From Spirochaetia bacterium (GTDB taxonomy: Bacteria > Spirochaetota > Spirochaetia > CADAEX01): a DNA stretch of 35,223 nt. The stretch covers positions 1 to 35,223 of the forward strand of contig JAFXTY010000051.1 of assembly GCA_017535435.1 (NCBI GenBank). Direction: 5' to 3'. A model generated the notes under the pieces. The model saw nothing but the letters and a program-made list of their open reading frames with translations. It was not told the origin of the DNA and did not search any database. Below are positions 1 through 9,155 of this stretch, in pieces; position 1 is the stretch's first letter; each line of letters starts with the position of its first letter. The position numbers and the translations under genes were made by a program.

Positions 1-341
1 AGTCAGACTTCATCTTTGCAATTGTAGGCGAGGAGCTGGGGTTTATAGGTGTTTTCATCATCATAATTCTTTTTGCTTTCCTTGCTTTCAAAGGTTATTA
101 CATCGCTTGGAATGCCACCGACAAATACAAGTCTTATGTGGCATTTGGACTCACCACCAGTATCTTCTTCCAGATGCTGGTGAACACTGCTGTTGTTGCA
201 GAGCTTATCCCCACTACAGGAATCACAATGCCTTTCTTCTCCCAGGGTGGAACCTCCATGCTGGTGACCATGATAATGTGCGGTTTCCTACTGAATGTGT
301 CGAGGGGTGCCGATAGAGGAGATTACTATGAGCAGTATTGA
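1..341 (+). CDS. ftsW: FtsW, lipid II polymerase/division SEDS protein (3' part only)
   Basis: The reading frame is open from base 3 and ends with TGA at 339-341, giving the last 112 residues of a SEDS-family membrane protein. The visible piece begins with SDFIFAIVGEELGFIG, the family hallmark near the last helices, and continues with AELIPTTGITMPFFSQGGTS, the conserved C-terminal loop. FtsW polymerises septal peptidoglycan with its partner class B PBP. FtsW rather than RodA is favoured because ftsQ, ftsA and ftsZ follow directly. The 5' part lies outside the window. The stop overlaps the ftsQ start by 14 bases, so the two are likely translationally coupled. Confidence 0.93.
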   Translation, partial: SDFIFAIVGEELGFIGVFIIIILFAFLAFKGYYIAWNATDKYKSYVAFGLTTSIFFQMLVNTAVVAELIPTTGITMPFFSQGGTSMLVTMIMCGFLLNVSRGADRGDYYEQY

Positions 342-1149
342 TATTTATCCTGGTTATTCCTTCCAGGATAGACATAGAAGCAGAACAGTAAACAAAAAAT
401 TCCTCCTTTTTGTTTTTCTCTTCATCCTTGGTCTTGCGTCCATGGAAGCAATCTTCATGCTTCTGATCTCACCGAACCTCAAGATTGACAAGGTCCAGGT
501 GGAATCCCCTGCTTCCGTGGCGCTTTCTTCTATGGAGATCATCGAGCTGGCCGGGATAACCGGCGGTGAAAGCTATTTTGCCGTAGATGCCGCCGAGGTG
601 GAGAGACGGCTTTTAGAGAACAATCTTATTCAGGGCGTGACTGTGGAAAAGCATTTTCCGTCGGAAATAAAAATAGTTGTGGAGGGACGGGAGCCGTTTG
701 CAATTGCATTCATAGATGTGGATGGCTTCACTGTTCCTGTGACACTGGACAGGGAAGGGGTTATCTTCGAGATGGGAGAGGGGGTCACCGATTATGATCT
801 TCCTGTCATTTCAGGCCTTACATTCCAGAACCTTAAGCTGGGGACAAAGCTTCCGGGCATGTTCATCCCATACCTTTCCAGGCTTTCTGCGGTCAAGCAG
901 TCTTCTGACACACTCTTCGAGCAGATATCAGAGATAAAATTCGTGGAAAAGACAGAGGGCTCCTTTGATGTTGTTATCTATCCTGCGAACAGCAGTATAC
1001 GCATACGGACCAGTTCTGATATTGACGACAGCCTGCTTCAGCAGATGTTCACTGTCCTGGATGTGATGGAAGAGAATGGAATTGATAAGCAGACCGATGA
1101 GCTTGATTTCAGAGGTGGCAAGATTGTTTATAAGGTCAAGGAGGGCTGA
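328..1149 (+). CDS. ftsQ: FtsQ/DivIB-type cell division protein
   Basis: This 273-residue protein has a short basic N-terminus, one membrane helix at about residues 23-44, and an extracytoplasmic POTRA-like region (KIDKVQVESP onward, about 53-125) followed by a beta-rich DivIB/FtsQ domain. It is the bitopic scaffold that links FtsB/FtsL and the septal synthase to the divisome. The ATG at 328 is preferred over the upstream in-frame GTG-type start at 295 because AGAGGAG lies 7 bases before it. It overlaps the end of ftsW and its own stop (TGATG) overlaps ftsA. Sequence conservation in FtsQ is low, so the call rests on topology, size and position between ftsW and ftsA. Confidence 0.88.
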   Translation: MSSIDIYPGYSFQDRHRSRTVNKKFLLFVFLFILGLASMEAIFMLLISPNLKIDKVQVESPASVALSSMEIIELAGITGGESYFAVDAAEVERRLLENNLIQGVTVEKHFPSEIKIVVEGREPFAIAFIDVDGFTVPVTLDREGVIFEMGEGVTDYDLPVISGLTFQNLKLGTKLPGMFIPYLSRLSAVKQSSDTLFEQISEIKFVEKTEGSFDVVIYPANSSIRIRTSSDIDDSLLQQMFTVLDVMEENGIDKQTDELDFRGGKIVYKVKEG

Positions 1150-2495
1150 TGATGGATTCTAATGATATCGTAGTAGGGCTTGATATCGGTACAGCAAATG
1201 TGACAGCAGTCATAGGGGAATATGACACTGACCGCGGTGGAGAGCCTGTGCTCAAGGTGGTGGGCTATGGAGATGTCCCATCCGAAGGAATCCGTAACGG
1301 CATCATTATAAACAAGGAGGCTGCAAGCGGCTGCATTGTCCAGGCTGTGGAGGATGCTGTGAACATGTCCAGCCGGGATGTGGAAGAGGTTGTGTGCGGC
1401 ATTAGCGGCGAGCATGTCAAGGGAATGAATTCCATCGGAGTAGTCAGGGTAGACAGCCGCAGAAGGGGCGAGAAGCCTGAGATCACCGAGCAGAGCAAGC
1501 AGGAGGCCATGAGGTCTGCCGGCGCTATCCCCGAGGTTCCTGACCGGGAGACATTCTTTGTCATGCCTATCGAATATAAAGTCAACAATCAGGGCGGAAT
1601 AAAGAATCCGATCCATATGTATGGCAACCGGCTTGAGGTTCAGGCCCACATTATAACAGCATCCACATCGGCCATGAGAAATCTCAAGAACTGTATTGAC
1701 CGCTCTGAATACGGAATACAGAACATGATTCCTATAACCCTTGCAGACTGCAAATCCGTACTGATTCCGGAAGAGGAGAAAGCAGGAGTGATGATCATAG
1801 ATATCGGCGGCGGTACCACCGAGGTGGGAGTGCAGATGAACGGTGCCACCTATTTCACCGGCGTTGTTCCTATCGGTGGAAAATATGTCACCGGCGATAT
1901 TGCGGCTGTGCTCAAGCTTTCAATGGATATTGCAGAGAAAATCAAGGTTAACCGGGGCGCCTGCCATGAATCCCTGGTGGATGCCAAGGAGACCATAGAG
2001 ATGCCTGTAACCTCCGGATCATTCGGGGATCGGAACATATCGCGCCTTACAGTATGCGAGATTGCGAAGGCCAGGATGTGGGAGATCTTCTCCAAGGTCA
2101 AGAGGGCTGTGGAGGATGCCAAGGCTATGCAGTATGTGAACAGCGGCATTGTCCTTACCGGCGGCGGAGCCCTTCTTCCAGGTGCCAGCGAGGTGGCCGA
2201 GGAAGTGTTCAAGATTCCGGTGCGCATTGGAAATCCTGTGGGCTTTACCGTGGATATAGAGAAAGATGGAAAGAAAATTGACGGCGAGATTTTTGCAAAT
2301 CCAAGATTCGCCGGCGCCATCGGCCTGGCTCAGCTGGGTCTTGATATGAAGATAAGGGGCCAGATGGCCAAGAAGAGGCCCGATATGGGAATGAGTTCCC
2401 CCGATGACATGCCTGCTGATGTGGGCGATGGTTTATTCAAGAAAATGGGGAAATGGGCCTGGAATAAAACCAAGAACTTTGTGAAGGATTTTTAG
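1149..2495 (+). CDS. ftsA: FtsA, actin-like division protein
   Basis: FtsA is the actin-like ATPase that tethers FtsZ to the membrane. The protein (448 residues) shows phosphate-1 (VVGLDIGTANVTAVIGE, about 8-24), phosphate-2 (IIDIGGGTTEVGV) and adenosine (IVLTGGGALLPGASE) motifs, with a 1C-domain region between. The C-terminus, FKKMGKWAWNKTKNFVKDF, is an amphipathic membrane-targeting helix. Two adjacent ATGs are possible: 1149 (overlapping the ftsQ stop by one base) and 1152. The AGGAGG at 1139-1144 is better spaced for 1152. ftsZ follows after 19 bases. Confidence 0.97.
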   Translation: MMDSNDIVVGLDIGTANVTAVIGEYDTDRGGEPVLKVVGYGDVPSEGIRNGIIINKEAASGCIVQAVEDAVNMSSRDVEEVVCGISGEHVKGMNSIGVVRVDSRRRGEKPEITEQSKQEAMRSAGAIPEVPDRETFFVMPIEYKVNNQGGIKNPIHMYGNRLEVQAHIITASTSAMRNLKNCIDRSEYGIQNMIPITLADCKSVLIPEEEKAGVMIIDIGGGTTEVGVQMNGATYFTGVVPIGGKYVTGDIAAVLKLSMDIAEKIKVNRGACHESLVDAKETIEMPVTSGSFGDRNISRLTVCEIAKARMWEIFSKVKRAVEDAKAMQYVNSGIVLTGGGALLPGASEVAEEVFKIPVRIGNPVGFTVDIEKDGKKIDGEIFANPRFAGAIGLAQLGLDMKIRGQMAKKRPDMGMSSPDDMPADVGDGLFKKMGKWAWNKTKNFVKDF

Positions 2496-2514
2496 GATAT
2501 AGGGGGAGGGGAGA

Positions 2515-3723
2515 ATGGAATTAACAATTATTGATGACAAGGAAAAAAGAGGTCCGGTAGAAAGCGCGGTAATCAAGGTTATCGGCGTCGGCGGCGCAGG
2601 CTGCAATGCAGTGAACCGCATTATCGAAGACTATAACCGGCAGGATGTCATATTCATCGCTGCCAACACCGACCTGCAGGCTCTCAAGCGGAGCCAGGCC
2701 GAGACTCACCTGCCCCTGGGCCGGGAGACCACCCATGGTCTGGGTGCCGGCGGCAATCCAAAGGTAGGCGAGGATGCTGCCAACGAGCAGAAGGAAGATA
2801 TCAAGCAGTTCATAGAAGGATCCGACATGGTGTTCATCACTGCCGGAATGGGCGGTGGAACCGGAACCGGAGGTGCTCCTGTAATTGCCAAGATTGCCAA
2901 GGACATGGGCAAGCTTACAATCGCTGTGGTGACCACTCCCTTCGACGGCGAGGGACCCCGGCGTATGGAGAATGCCCTTATGGGAATCGAGAAGCTTAAG
3001 GAGAACGTGGATGCCCTTATTGTGGTTCCGAACCAGAAGCTTCTGGAGTTCGCCCATGTTGAGAAGACAGTCTCCATGCTGGAGGGCTTCAGGATTGCCG
3101 ACGGCGTGCTGCGGGATGCGATCCTGGGCATTGCAAACCTTATAACAATACCTGGGGAGATAAACCTTGACTTTGCCGACATAAACACAATCATGAGGGG
3201 CAAGGGCGAGGCCTTCATAGGAATAGGCGAGGGCAAGGGAGAGACCATGGCAGAGGATGCCATAACCAATGCCCTGTGCAACAAGATCCAGGATAACACC
3301 GATATCACCGGTGCCACAGGCATCATCATAAATATAACCAGCGGCCCTGACTTCTCCATGACAGACCTGGAGAAGATACTTACCCTTGTCCGATCCAATG
3401 CGGATGAGAATGTAAACCTTATCTACGGCCAGCGGGTTGATGAGTCCATGAAGGAGAGAGTCTCTGTGACCATAATCGCCACAGGTTTCCCGTCGAACCA
3501 GAAAACCATGGGAACCCAGTACTCAAAGCCTAAGGTGAATAATCCGAATGTGGTGAGTCCGAGAGAATGGGATGCCATGCAGAAAGGTGGGATGAGCGGA
3601 AATGCAGCTCCAAGACCGGAAACCAGGGTGCAGAGCGAAGGCAATGGAGACTGGGGCAATATTGAGCAGCCGGCAATCTACCGGCTCCGGGGCAGGGTGC
3701 CTGGAATAAGGACAGAAAAGTGA
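2515..3723 (+). CDS. ftsZ: FtsZ, tubulin-like division GTPase
   Basis: This protein of 402 residues forms the cytokinetic Z ring. It has the N-terminal nucleotide loop (VIGVGGAGCNAVNR, about 22-35), the tubulin signature GGGTGTG (about 113-119) and the T7 synergy loop NLDFADINTIM that completes the active site of the next subunit. A glycine- and asparagine-rich linker follows, then a recognisable C-terminal peptide (NIEQPAIYRLRGR) for FtsA binding. A strong purine-rich site (GGGGGAGGGGAG) precedes the ATG at 2515. The C-terminal peptide is followed by about ten extra residues. The stop overlaps the next gene. Confidence 0.98.
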   Translation: MELTIIDDKEKRGPVESAVIKVIGVGGAGCNAVNRIIEDYNRQDVIFIAANTDLQALKRSQAETHLPLGRETTHGLGAGGNPKVGEDAANEQKEDIKQFIEGSDMVFITAGMGGGTGTGGAPVIAKIAKDMGKLTIAVVTTPFDGEGPRRMENALMGIEKLKENVDALIVVPNQKLLEFAHVEKTVSMLEGFRIADGVLRDAILGIANLITIPGEINLDFADINTIMRGKGEAFIGIGEGKGETMAEDAITNALCNKIQDNTDITGATGIIINITSGPDFSMTDLEKILTLVRSNADENVNLIYGQRVDESMKERVSVTIIATGFPSNQKTMGTQYSKPKVNNPNVVSPREWDAMQKGGMSGNAAPRPETRVQSEGNGDWGNIEQPAIYRLRGRVPGIRTEK

Positions 3724-4610
3724 TGGATTTAAAGCGGCTTTCCGACAGCTATGTAGACTATATTATCAGTGAACTCAACCTTTCCCAGGCCACAGTTCTG
3801 ATTTACGGCAGAGAGATAAGCATGTTCATCTCCTACCTGGGGGACCAGAAGATTGCTCCATCTTCGATATCCACATCTGACATAGAGGATTACATCGCAA
3901 GCCGTACCAGGGAAGGGCATCTCACATCCCGTACAGTATCCCGCATAATGAGCAGCCTCCGTTCCTTCTTCAAGTTCCTTCAGCTGGAGGATGTGCGGAA
4001 GGACAATCCGGTTGCAGTGCTGGATATGCCCAAAAGCAGCCATGTGCTGCCCAAGGTTTTCAGCAATGCCGAGGTGGATTCCTTCTTCGACAGCATTGCC
4101 CTGGGCAAGCCTGCGGGAATAAGGGACAGAGCCCTGTTCGAGGTCATCTATTCCTGCGGACTGCGTATCTCCGAGGTATCGGATCTCAAGTGCTCCGACA
4201 TCTACCCCGAGGAGGGTGTGGTACGGGTGTTCGGAAAGGGAAGCAAGGAGCGCATAGTTCCTCTGGGAGAGGTCTCACTCTACTGGATAAAGAAATATAT
4301 GGAGGAGGGAAGGAAGAGCCTTCTTAAGGAAAAGCAGTCAGAATATCTGTTCATCAATTGTTTCGGCCACAAGATAGGCCGCAAGGGAATCTGGAAGAAG
4401 TTCAAGGAGATATCCAAGAATGCAGATATCGAGGGAAAGGTGCACACACTGCGCCACTCCTTTGCAACCCATATGCTCAGGAACGGGGCAGACCTCCGTT
4501 CTGTCCAGGAGATGCTGGGGCATGCCGATATTTCCACAACCCAGATTTATACCCACCTGGACCGCAGCGACCTGCGGCGGATTTATGACAGGAGTCATCC
4601 GGCAGTCTGA
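3720..4610 (+). CDS. XerC/XerD-family tyrosine recombinase (first copy)
   Basis: A 296-residue site-specific recombinase with an N-terminal SAM-like core-binding domain (about 8-92) and a C-terminal catalytic domain. The catalytic set is complete: R149 (CGLRISE), K173 (FGKGSK), H242 and R245 (HTLRHSFATH), H268 (LGHADIS) and nucleophile Y277 (TQIYTHL). Such enzymes resolve chromosome dimers at dif. The start may be GTG 3720 or ATG 3723, both overlapping the ftsZ stop; AAGGA at 3708-3712 suits either. A second family member lies at 7712. Which is XerC and which XerD cannot be settled by eye; an FtsZ-adjacent position is consistent with coupling to division. Confidence 0.93.
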   Translation: MMDLKRLSDSYVDYIISELNLSQATVLIYGREISMFISYLGDQKIAPSSISTSDIEDYIASRTREGHLTSRTVSRIMSSLRSFFKFLQLEDVRKDNPVAVLDMPKSSHVLPKVFSNAEVDSFFDSIALGKPAGIRDRALFEVIYSCGLRISEVSDLKCSDIYPEEGVVRVFGKGSKERIVPLGEVSLYWIKKYMEEGRKSLLKEKQSEYLFINCFGHKIGRKGIWKKFKEISKNADIEGKVHTLRHSFATHMLRNGADLRSVQEMLGHADISTTQIYTHLDRSDLRRIYDRSHPAV

Positions 4611-4627
4611 GGTAAGAAAGGAAAGAT

Positions 4628-5617
4628 ATGGATAATAAAGATTATCTTGCATTTGTTTTCAAACATTTGAAAGGTCTCGATATGAAGGAAAAGATTTCCT
4701 TGCTTGCTCTTTTGGAAGCGAGAGTAGGCAAAGAGATATCCATATCTGGAGTCAGGAAATGTATTTCGGGACTATTTGCCAGAAATCTCAAGGCTCTTGA
4801 TGCCGCATTCAAGGCGGCCGACCGGGAGATAAAGGCGGTGGAGAAAAGCAGCGTAAATTTCATCTCCATATTCAGTCCCCTTTATCCGCCCCTGCTGAAA
4901 GAGATTTATGATCCTCCGTTTATTCTCTTCTACAGGGGTATTCTTCCAGAAAACTATGAAAGGACTGTAGGCGTCGTGGGGACCAGATACCCCAGCGTCG
5001 CTGCCCTTTCGGCCGCCTTTGACATTGGCTTCGGTTTCGGTGTCAACGGCGTGCGGGTGGTCTCTGGTCTGGCGCTGGGCATAGACCGCCATGCCCACAT
5101 CGGGAACATGGCCGCCGAAATGCCTGCCATAGCGGTGCTGGGCAACGGCATTGACGAGATCTATCCATATGCCAACCGGAAGCTGGCATACCAGATGCTC
5201 TCTGACGGCGGAGTTATTTTCAGCGAGTTAGGCCCAGGAGTGAAACCGGCAAAATTCACATTCCCCCAGCGGAACAGGATAATAAGCGGCCTTTCAGCTG
5301 CAGTGGTGGTGGTTCAGGCTCCTAAGCGTTCAGGCGCCCTTATAACTGCCGACTTCGCTGCCGAGCAGGGAAGGGAGCTGTATGTGCATGACGCAGGTCT
5401 GCCCTTCCCTCAGGGTGCAGGAGGTCTTGCTCTGGTGGAGCAGGGGGCCAAGAGTGTATCGGGTCCTGTGGATGTCATGATGGACCTGGGATGGGACGTG
5501 GAGTTTCCTGTGTACAAGACAGACAGCCTTAAGGAGGCGGAGCAGCATCAGCTTCTCTCCTGGGAGTTGGATGACAAGGCTGTGAACAACAGCGGTATAT
5601 ATTATTTCAAAAGGTAG
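4628..5617 (+). CDS. dprA: DprA/Smf DNA-processing protein
   Basis: DprA binds incoming single-stranded DNA and loads RecA during natural transformation. The 329-residue protein has a helical N-terminal part (about 1-75) and a Rossmann-fold DprA core with VGVVGTRYPS, VVSGLALGIDRHAH, FPQRNRIISGLS and RSGALITADFAAEQGRE. The C-terminal winged-helix DML1-like domain appears missing or very short (the protein ends soon after the core). A purine-rich AAGAAAGGAAAG precedes the ATG. It sits between a recombinase and topA, a neighbourhood common in spirochaetes and other bacteria. comEC is also in this window (31500), but DprA is widespread in bacteria without proven competence. Confidence 0.94.
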   Translation: MDNKDYLAFVFKHLKGLDMKEKISLLALLEARVGKEISISGVRKCISGLFARNLKALDAAFKAADREIKAVEKSSVNFISIFSPLYPPLLKEIYDPPFILFYRGILPENYERTVGVVGTRYPSVAALSAAFDIGFGFGVNGVRVVSGLALGIDRHAHIGNMAAEMPAIAVLGNGIDEIYPYANRKLAYQMLSDGGVIFSELGPGVKPAKFTFPQRNRIISGLSAAVVVVQAPKRSGALITADFAAEQGRELYVHDAGLPFPQGAGGLALVEQGAKSVSGPVDVMMDLGWDVEFPVYKTDSLKEAEQHQLLSWELDDKAVNNSGIYYFKR

Positions 5618-5629
5618 AAGGAGCGGAAT

Positions 5630-7711
5630 ATGACAAAGAAATCAACACTGCTTATAGTAGAGTCTCCTGCAAAGGCAAAAACAATCGAGCATTATTTAGG
5701 TAAAGGATATTCTGTGGAAGCATCGGTGGGACATCTTATAGACCTACCTAAATCCAGGATAGCAATAGATGTGGATAATAACTTCGAGCCGGAATATATT
5801 ACAGTCCGGGGCAAGGCCTCCATTCTCAAGGAGCTTGAGAAAAAAGCTGCAAAGGCAGACGAAGTGCTGCTGGCTTCTGATAATGACCGGGAGGGAGAGG
5901 CCATCTCCTACCATCTGAAGACTGCTCTTGAGGCCAAGAAGATTCCTGCAAAAATCGAAAGAATAATCTTCAACGAGATCACTCCGGGTGCTATAAAGGC
6001 GGCTGTCAATGCTCCCCGGGACATAGACATGGGCAAGGTCAACGCCCAGAAAGCCCGCCGGGTGCTGGACCGCATTGTAGGCTACAACCTTTCACCTATA
6101 CTGTGGAAGAAGGTTAAGAACGGTCTTTCCGCAGGGCGTGTCCAGTCGGTTGCACTCCGGCTTATCTGCGACCGCGAGGCCGAAGTGGAGGCATTCAAGG
6201 CCGAGGAGTACTGGAGCCTGGATGTGGAGCTGAAGAAAGGGAAAGGAGGCTTCCTGGCCCAGCTGGTTCCTCAGTCGGAAGAGAAGATCACATTCCATAC
6301 CAAGGCCGAGGTTGATGCCTTTATGGCAGCCCTTGCCGGGAAAAAATATATTGTGTCTGATGTGAAGACAGTGGATAAAATCCTCAACCCACGGGCACCT
6401 TACACCACATCAAAGCTTCAGCAGGATGCGGCTATAAGGCTGGGATTCACATCAAAGAAGACAATGCAGCTTGCCCAGCAGCTGTACGAAGGTATATCCC
6501 TGGGGACAAACCGTGTCGGCCTCATCACCTACATGAGAACCGACTCCACCCGTATCTCCAACCAGGCTCTGGCAGATGTGCGGGATTACATAGGCAAGAA
6601 CTTCCCCCAGGCACTGCCTGAGCATTTCAACAACTACAGCATGGGAAAGCGGGCACAGGATGCTCACGAGGCAATCCGTCCTACATACGTCAAATATACT
6701 CCGGATTCTGTCAAGCAGTATCTTACATCGGATCAGCATAAGCTTTACAGCATCATCTGGGAGCGGTTCGTATCCTCGCAGATGAAGGACAGCGTCCTGG
6801 AAGTGACCACAGTGGATATAAGCTGTGGCGGAAAGCCTTTCAGGACCATTGCATCTGTTGTCAAGGAGAAGGGGTTCCAGGCAGTGCTTAAGCTGCTGGC
6901 AATCAAGGAGAAGTCAGTTCATCTGCCAGCCCTTGCTGCCGGGGACGTGCTTGAATACTCCAAGTATGAGACAGAGCAGCACTTTACCCAGGGCCCGTCC
7001 AGATATACCGATGCCAGCATCGTAAAGGTGATGGAGGAGAAGGGTATCGGCCGTCCTTCCACCTATGCACCTATAATCACACTCCTTATAGAGCGCTACT
7101 ATGTGGCACGGAAGAACAAGCAGCTTATCCCCACACAGCTGGGCAGAATGATAAATGAAATCCTTCTGGAGAAGTTCCCCGAGATCCTTGATGTGAACTT
7201 CACTGCCGAGATGGAGCAGAAGCTGGATGATGTGGAGGAATCCAAGGACAACTGGAGCCAGATGATAGGGGAGTTCTACAAGCCTTTCAAGGCACAGGTG
7301 GACCATGTCATGGCAACCCTTGAGTCCAAGCGTGGAAGCATGGACGAGCTTACTGAATATAAATGCGACAAGTGCGGCAGACCTATGGTCAAGAAGCTGG
7401 GCCGTTTCGGCCACTTCCTGGCATGTTCAGGTTTCCCGGAGTGCAAGAACACCCAGTCCATCCCGTTCTGCAAATGTCCGCGCCCAGGCTGCGACGGCCA
7501 GATTGTGGCAAGGAAAAAGCATGGCGGCAAGGGAAGGGAATTCTATGGCTGCACCAACTATCCGAAGTGCGATTTCATAAGTGCATATAAGCCTACCAAG
7601 AAGATCTGCCCGGACTGCGGATACTTCATGGTGGAGCGGTACGAGAAGTCCAGGGGCAGTTTCTACTCCTGCAGCAACACTGAATGCAAGAATTATGTGA
7701 AGGAAGAGTAA
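5630..7711 (+). CDS. topA: DNA topoisomerase I (type IA)
   Basis: TopA relaxes negative supercoils by a single-strand passage mechanism. Its 693 residues show the TOPRIM domain (LLIVESPAKAKTIEHYLG and LLASDNDREGEAISYHL with the acidic triad), the gate domains, and the catalytic tyrosine at about Y301 in GLITYMRTDSTRIS. At the C-terminus three four-cysteine zinc ribbons can be seen, starting CDKCGRPM, CPRPGCDG and CPDCGYFM. An AGGAG lies 7 bases before the ATG. The gene ends with TAA directly abutting the TTG start of the next recombinase, so the two are co-translated. Confidence 0.98.
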   Translation: MTKKSTLLIVESPAKAKTIEHYLGKGYSVEASVGHLIDLPKSRIAIDVDNNFEPEYITVRGKASILKELEKKAAKADEVLLASDNDREGEAISYHLKTALEAKKIPAKIERIIFNEITPGAIKAAVNAPRDIDMGKVNAQKARRVLDRIVGYNLSPILWKKVKNGLSAGRVQSVALRLICDREAEVEAFKAEEYWSLDVELKKGKGGFLAQLVPQSEEKITFHTKAEVDAFMAALAGKKYIVSDVKTVDKILNPRAPYTTSKLQQDAAIRLGFTSKKTMQLAQQLYEGISLGTNRVGLITYMRTDSTRISNQALADVRDYIGKNFPQALPEHFNNYSMGKRAQDAHEAIRPTYVKYTPDSVKQYLTSDQHKLYSIIWERFVSSQMKDSVLEVTTVDISCGGKPFRTIASVVKEKGFQAVLKLLAIKEKSVHLPALAAGDVLEYSKYETEQHFTQGPSRYTDASIVKVMEEKGIGRPSTYAPIITLLIERYYVARKNKQLIPTQLGRMINEILLEKFPEILDVNFTAEMEQKLDDVEESKDNWSQMIGEFYKPFKAQVDHVMATLESKRGSMDELTEYKCDKCGRPMVKKLGRFGHFLACSGFPECKNTQSIPFCKCPRPGCDGQIVARKKHGGKGREFYGCTNYPKCDFISAYKPTKKICPDCGYFMVERYEKSRGSFYSCSNTECKNYVKEE

Positions 7712-8632
7712 TTGGAAAAGTATATCTCCTACCTTGAGAACATCCGGCATCTCTCTCCTGCTACTGTGAAGGCCTATAAAGGCGACATAGCGGAGTTCAT
7801 TTCCTTCATGGAGGAGTCGGGCTGTTCTGTGGGAAGCCCTGACAGAAACAGCGGCAGGAGATATGTGGCCCATCTTTCCAAGAAAGGGTTTGATGCAAGG
7901 AGCATAAACCGGAAGATTTCGGCCCTACGCAAATTCTATGACTATAAGATAAGGGAGAAGGAGACAGACTTCAATCCATTCGATTTTGTGAAATCCCAGC
8001 GGGTGGACAGGAAGCTCCCTCTCTATATGACAACTGGCGAGCTTGAGCAGGTTGACAATATGGCCAAGGAGAAGGAGTCTTCCAATCCTATGCTTGGAGC
8101 CAGGGACGAGGCTCTGTTCAGCTTCCTGTATGCATCGGGATGCCGTATTTCCGAGGCTCTCTCCATAAAGGTGAGAGACCTGGATTTCACTTCGGGCCAG
8201 GTGCTCATAACTGGAAAAGGAAACAAGCAGCGGTTTGTGTTCTTCGGAAAACCTGTTGCGGAAATCCTTCAGGCATATCTGCCGTTACGGCAGCAGGTGG
8301 TGACAAAGGAGGGGACAGATACAGAGTCCCTTTTCATAGACTACAAGGGAAATGCCCTTACAGCCCGGGGAGCCACCTGGATTTTAAAACAGTACAAGAT
8401 GAATGCACATATCGACAAGAATGTGACATTGCATACATTCAGGCACACCTTTGCCACCCATGTTTTGGAGGGGGGTGCCGACATCCGGGCCGTGCAGGAG
8501 CTTTTAGGCCATGCAGGGCTTTCCACGACCCAGATCTACACCCATGTGGGAATAGGGCGTCTCAAGGATATCCACAGGACAACCCATCCTCATGGAAGGC
8601 TGGAGCAGAAAGGAGCAGAGAATGGAGTTTAG
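7712..8632 (+). CDS. XerC/XerD-family tyrosine recombinase (second copy)
   Basis: A 306-residue tyrosine recombinase with a SAM-like domain (about 1-87) and complete catalytic residues: R145 (SGCRISEAL), K169 (TGKGNK), H241 and R244 ([10 protein letters not shown]), H267 (LGHAGLS) and Y276 (TQIYTHV). The likely start is TTG at 7712, directly after the topA stop, with AAGGAAG upstream; no ATG fits the N-terminal helix. It overlaps hslV by 11 bases. A topA-xer-hslVU order resembles the codV-clpQ-clpY cluster of Bacillus and supports a XerC-type role. Together with the copy at 3720 it could form the XerCD heterotetramer acting at dif. Confidence 0.93.
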   Translation: MEKYISYLENIRHLSPATVKAYKGDIAEFISFMEESGCSVGSPDRNSGRRYVAHLSKKGFDARSINRKISALRKFYDYKIREKETDFNPFDFVKSQRVDRKLPLYMTTGELEQVDNMAKEKESSNPMLGARDEALFSFLYASGCRISEALSIKVRDLDFTSGQVLITGKGNKQRFVFFGKPVAEILQAYLPLRQQVVTKEGTDTESLFIDYKGNALTARGATWILKQYKMNAHIDKNVTLHTFRHTFATHVLEGGADIRAVQELLGHAGLSTTQIYTHVGIGRLKDIHRTTHPHGRLEQKGAENGV

Positions 8633-9155
8633 AGGGACAACTATCCTTGCAGTGAAAAAAGACGGCAAGGTTGCAATGGCCGGCGACGGCCAGGTTACAC
8701 TGGATAAGACTGTAATGAAGGGACACGCACGGAAGGTGCGGAAAATATATGACGGCAAGATCCTGGTGGGCTTTGCAGGTGCCACCGCCGATGCCTTCAC
8801 ACTGTTTGAGAAGTTCGAGGGCAAGCTTAAGGAGTTCGGCGGAGACATGACCCGGGCCGCAGTGGAGCTGGCCAAGGAATGGAGAACCGACAGGGCGCTG
8901 CGCCGTCTGGAAGCTATGCTTCTGGCTGCCGATGCGACCAAGATTCTCCTTATCTCCGGCACAGGGGACGTGGTGGAGCCCGACGAGGAAGCCCTTGCCA
9001 TCGGAAGCGGCGGCAACTACGCCTATGCGGCAGCCCTGGCCTTCATGCGGTCCGCCTCCGGCATGACCGCGGCCCAGATCGCAGAGGAATCGCTTAAGAT
9101 TGCATCCCAGATCTGCATCTACACCAACAGCAATATTATTGTGGAGGAACTCTGA
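8622..9155 (+). CDS. hslV: HslV (ClpQ) peptidase subunit
   Basis: HslV is the proteasome-like threonine peptidase of the HslUV protease. The protein (177 residues) starts MEFRG followed by TTILAV. The five-residue leader should be removed so that T6 becomes the N-terminal nucleophile. [21 protein letters not shown], read in two parts, holds the conserved GDGQ turn and the active-site lysine region. The ATG at 8622, with AAAGGAG seven bases upstream, is chosen over an upstream in-frame ATG at 8592 because the longer form would bury the threonine. Its stop overlaps the hslU ATG by one base. Confidence 0.97.
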   Translation: MEFRGTTILAVKKDGKVAMAGDGQVTLDKTVMKGHARKVRKIYDGKILVGFAGATADAFTLFEKFEGKLKEFGGDMTRAAVELAKEWRTDRALRRLEAMLLAADATKILLISGTGDVVEPDEEALAIGSGGNYAYAAALAFMRSASGMTAAQIAEESLKIASQICIYTNSNIIVEEL

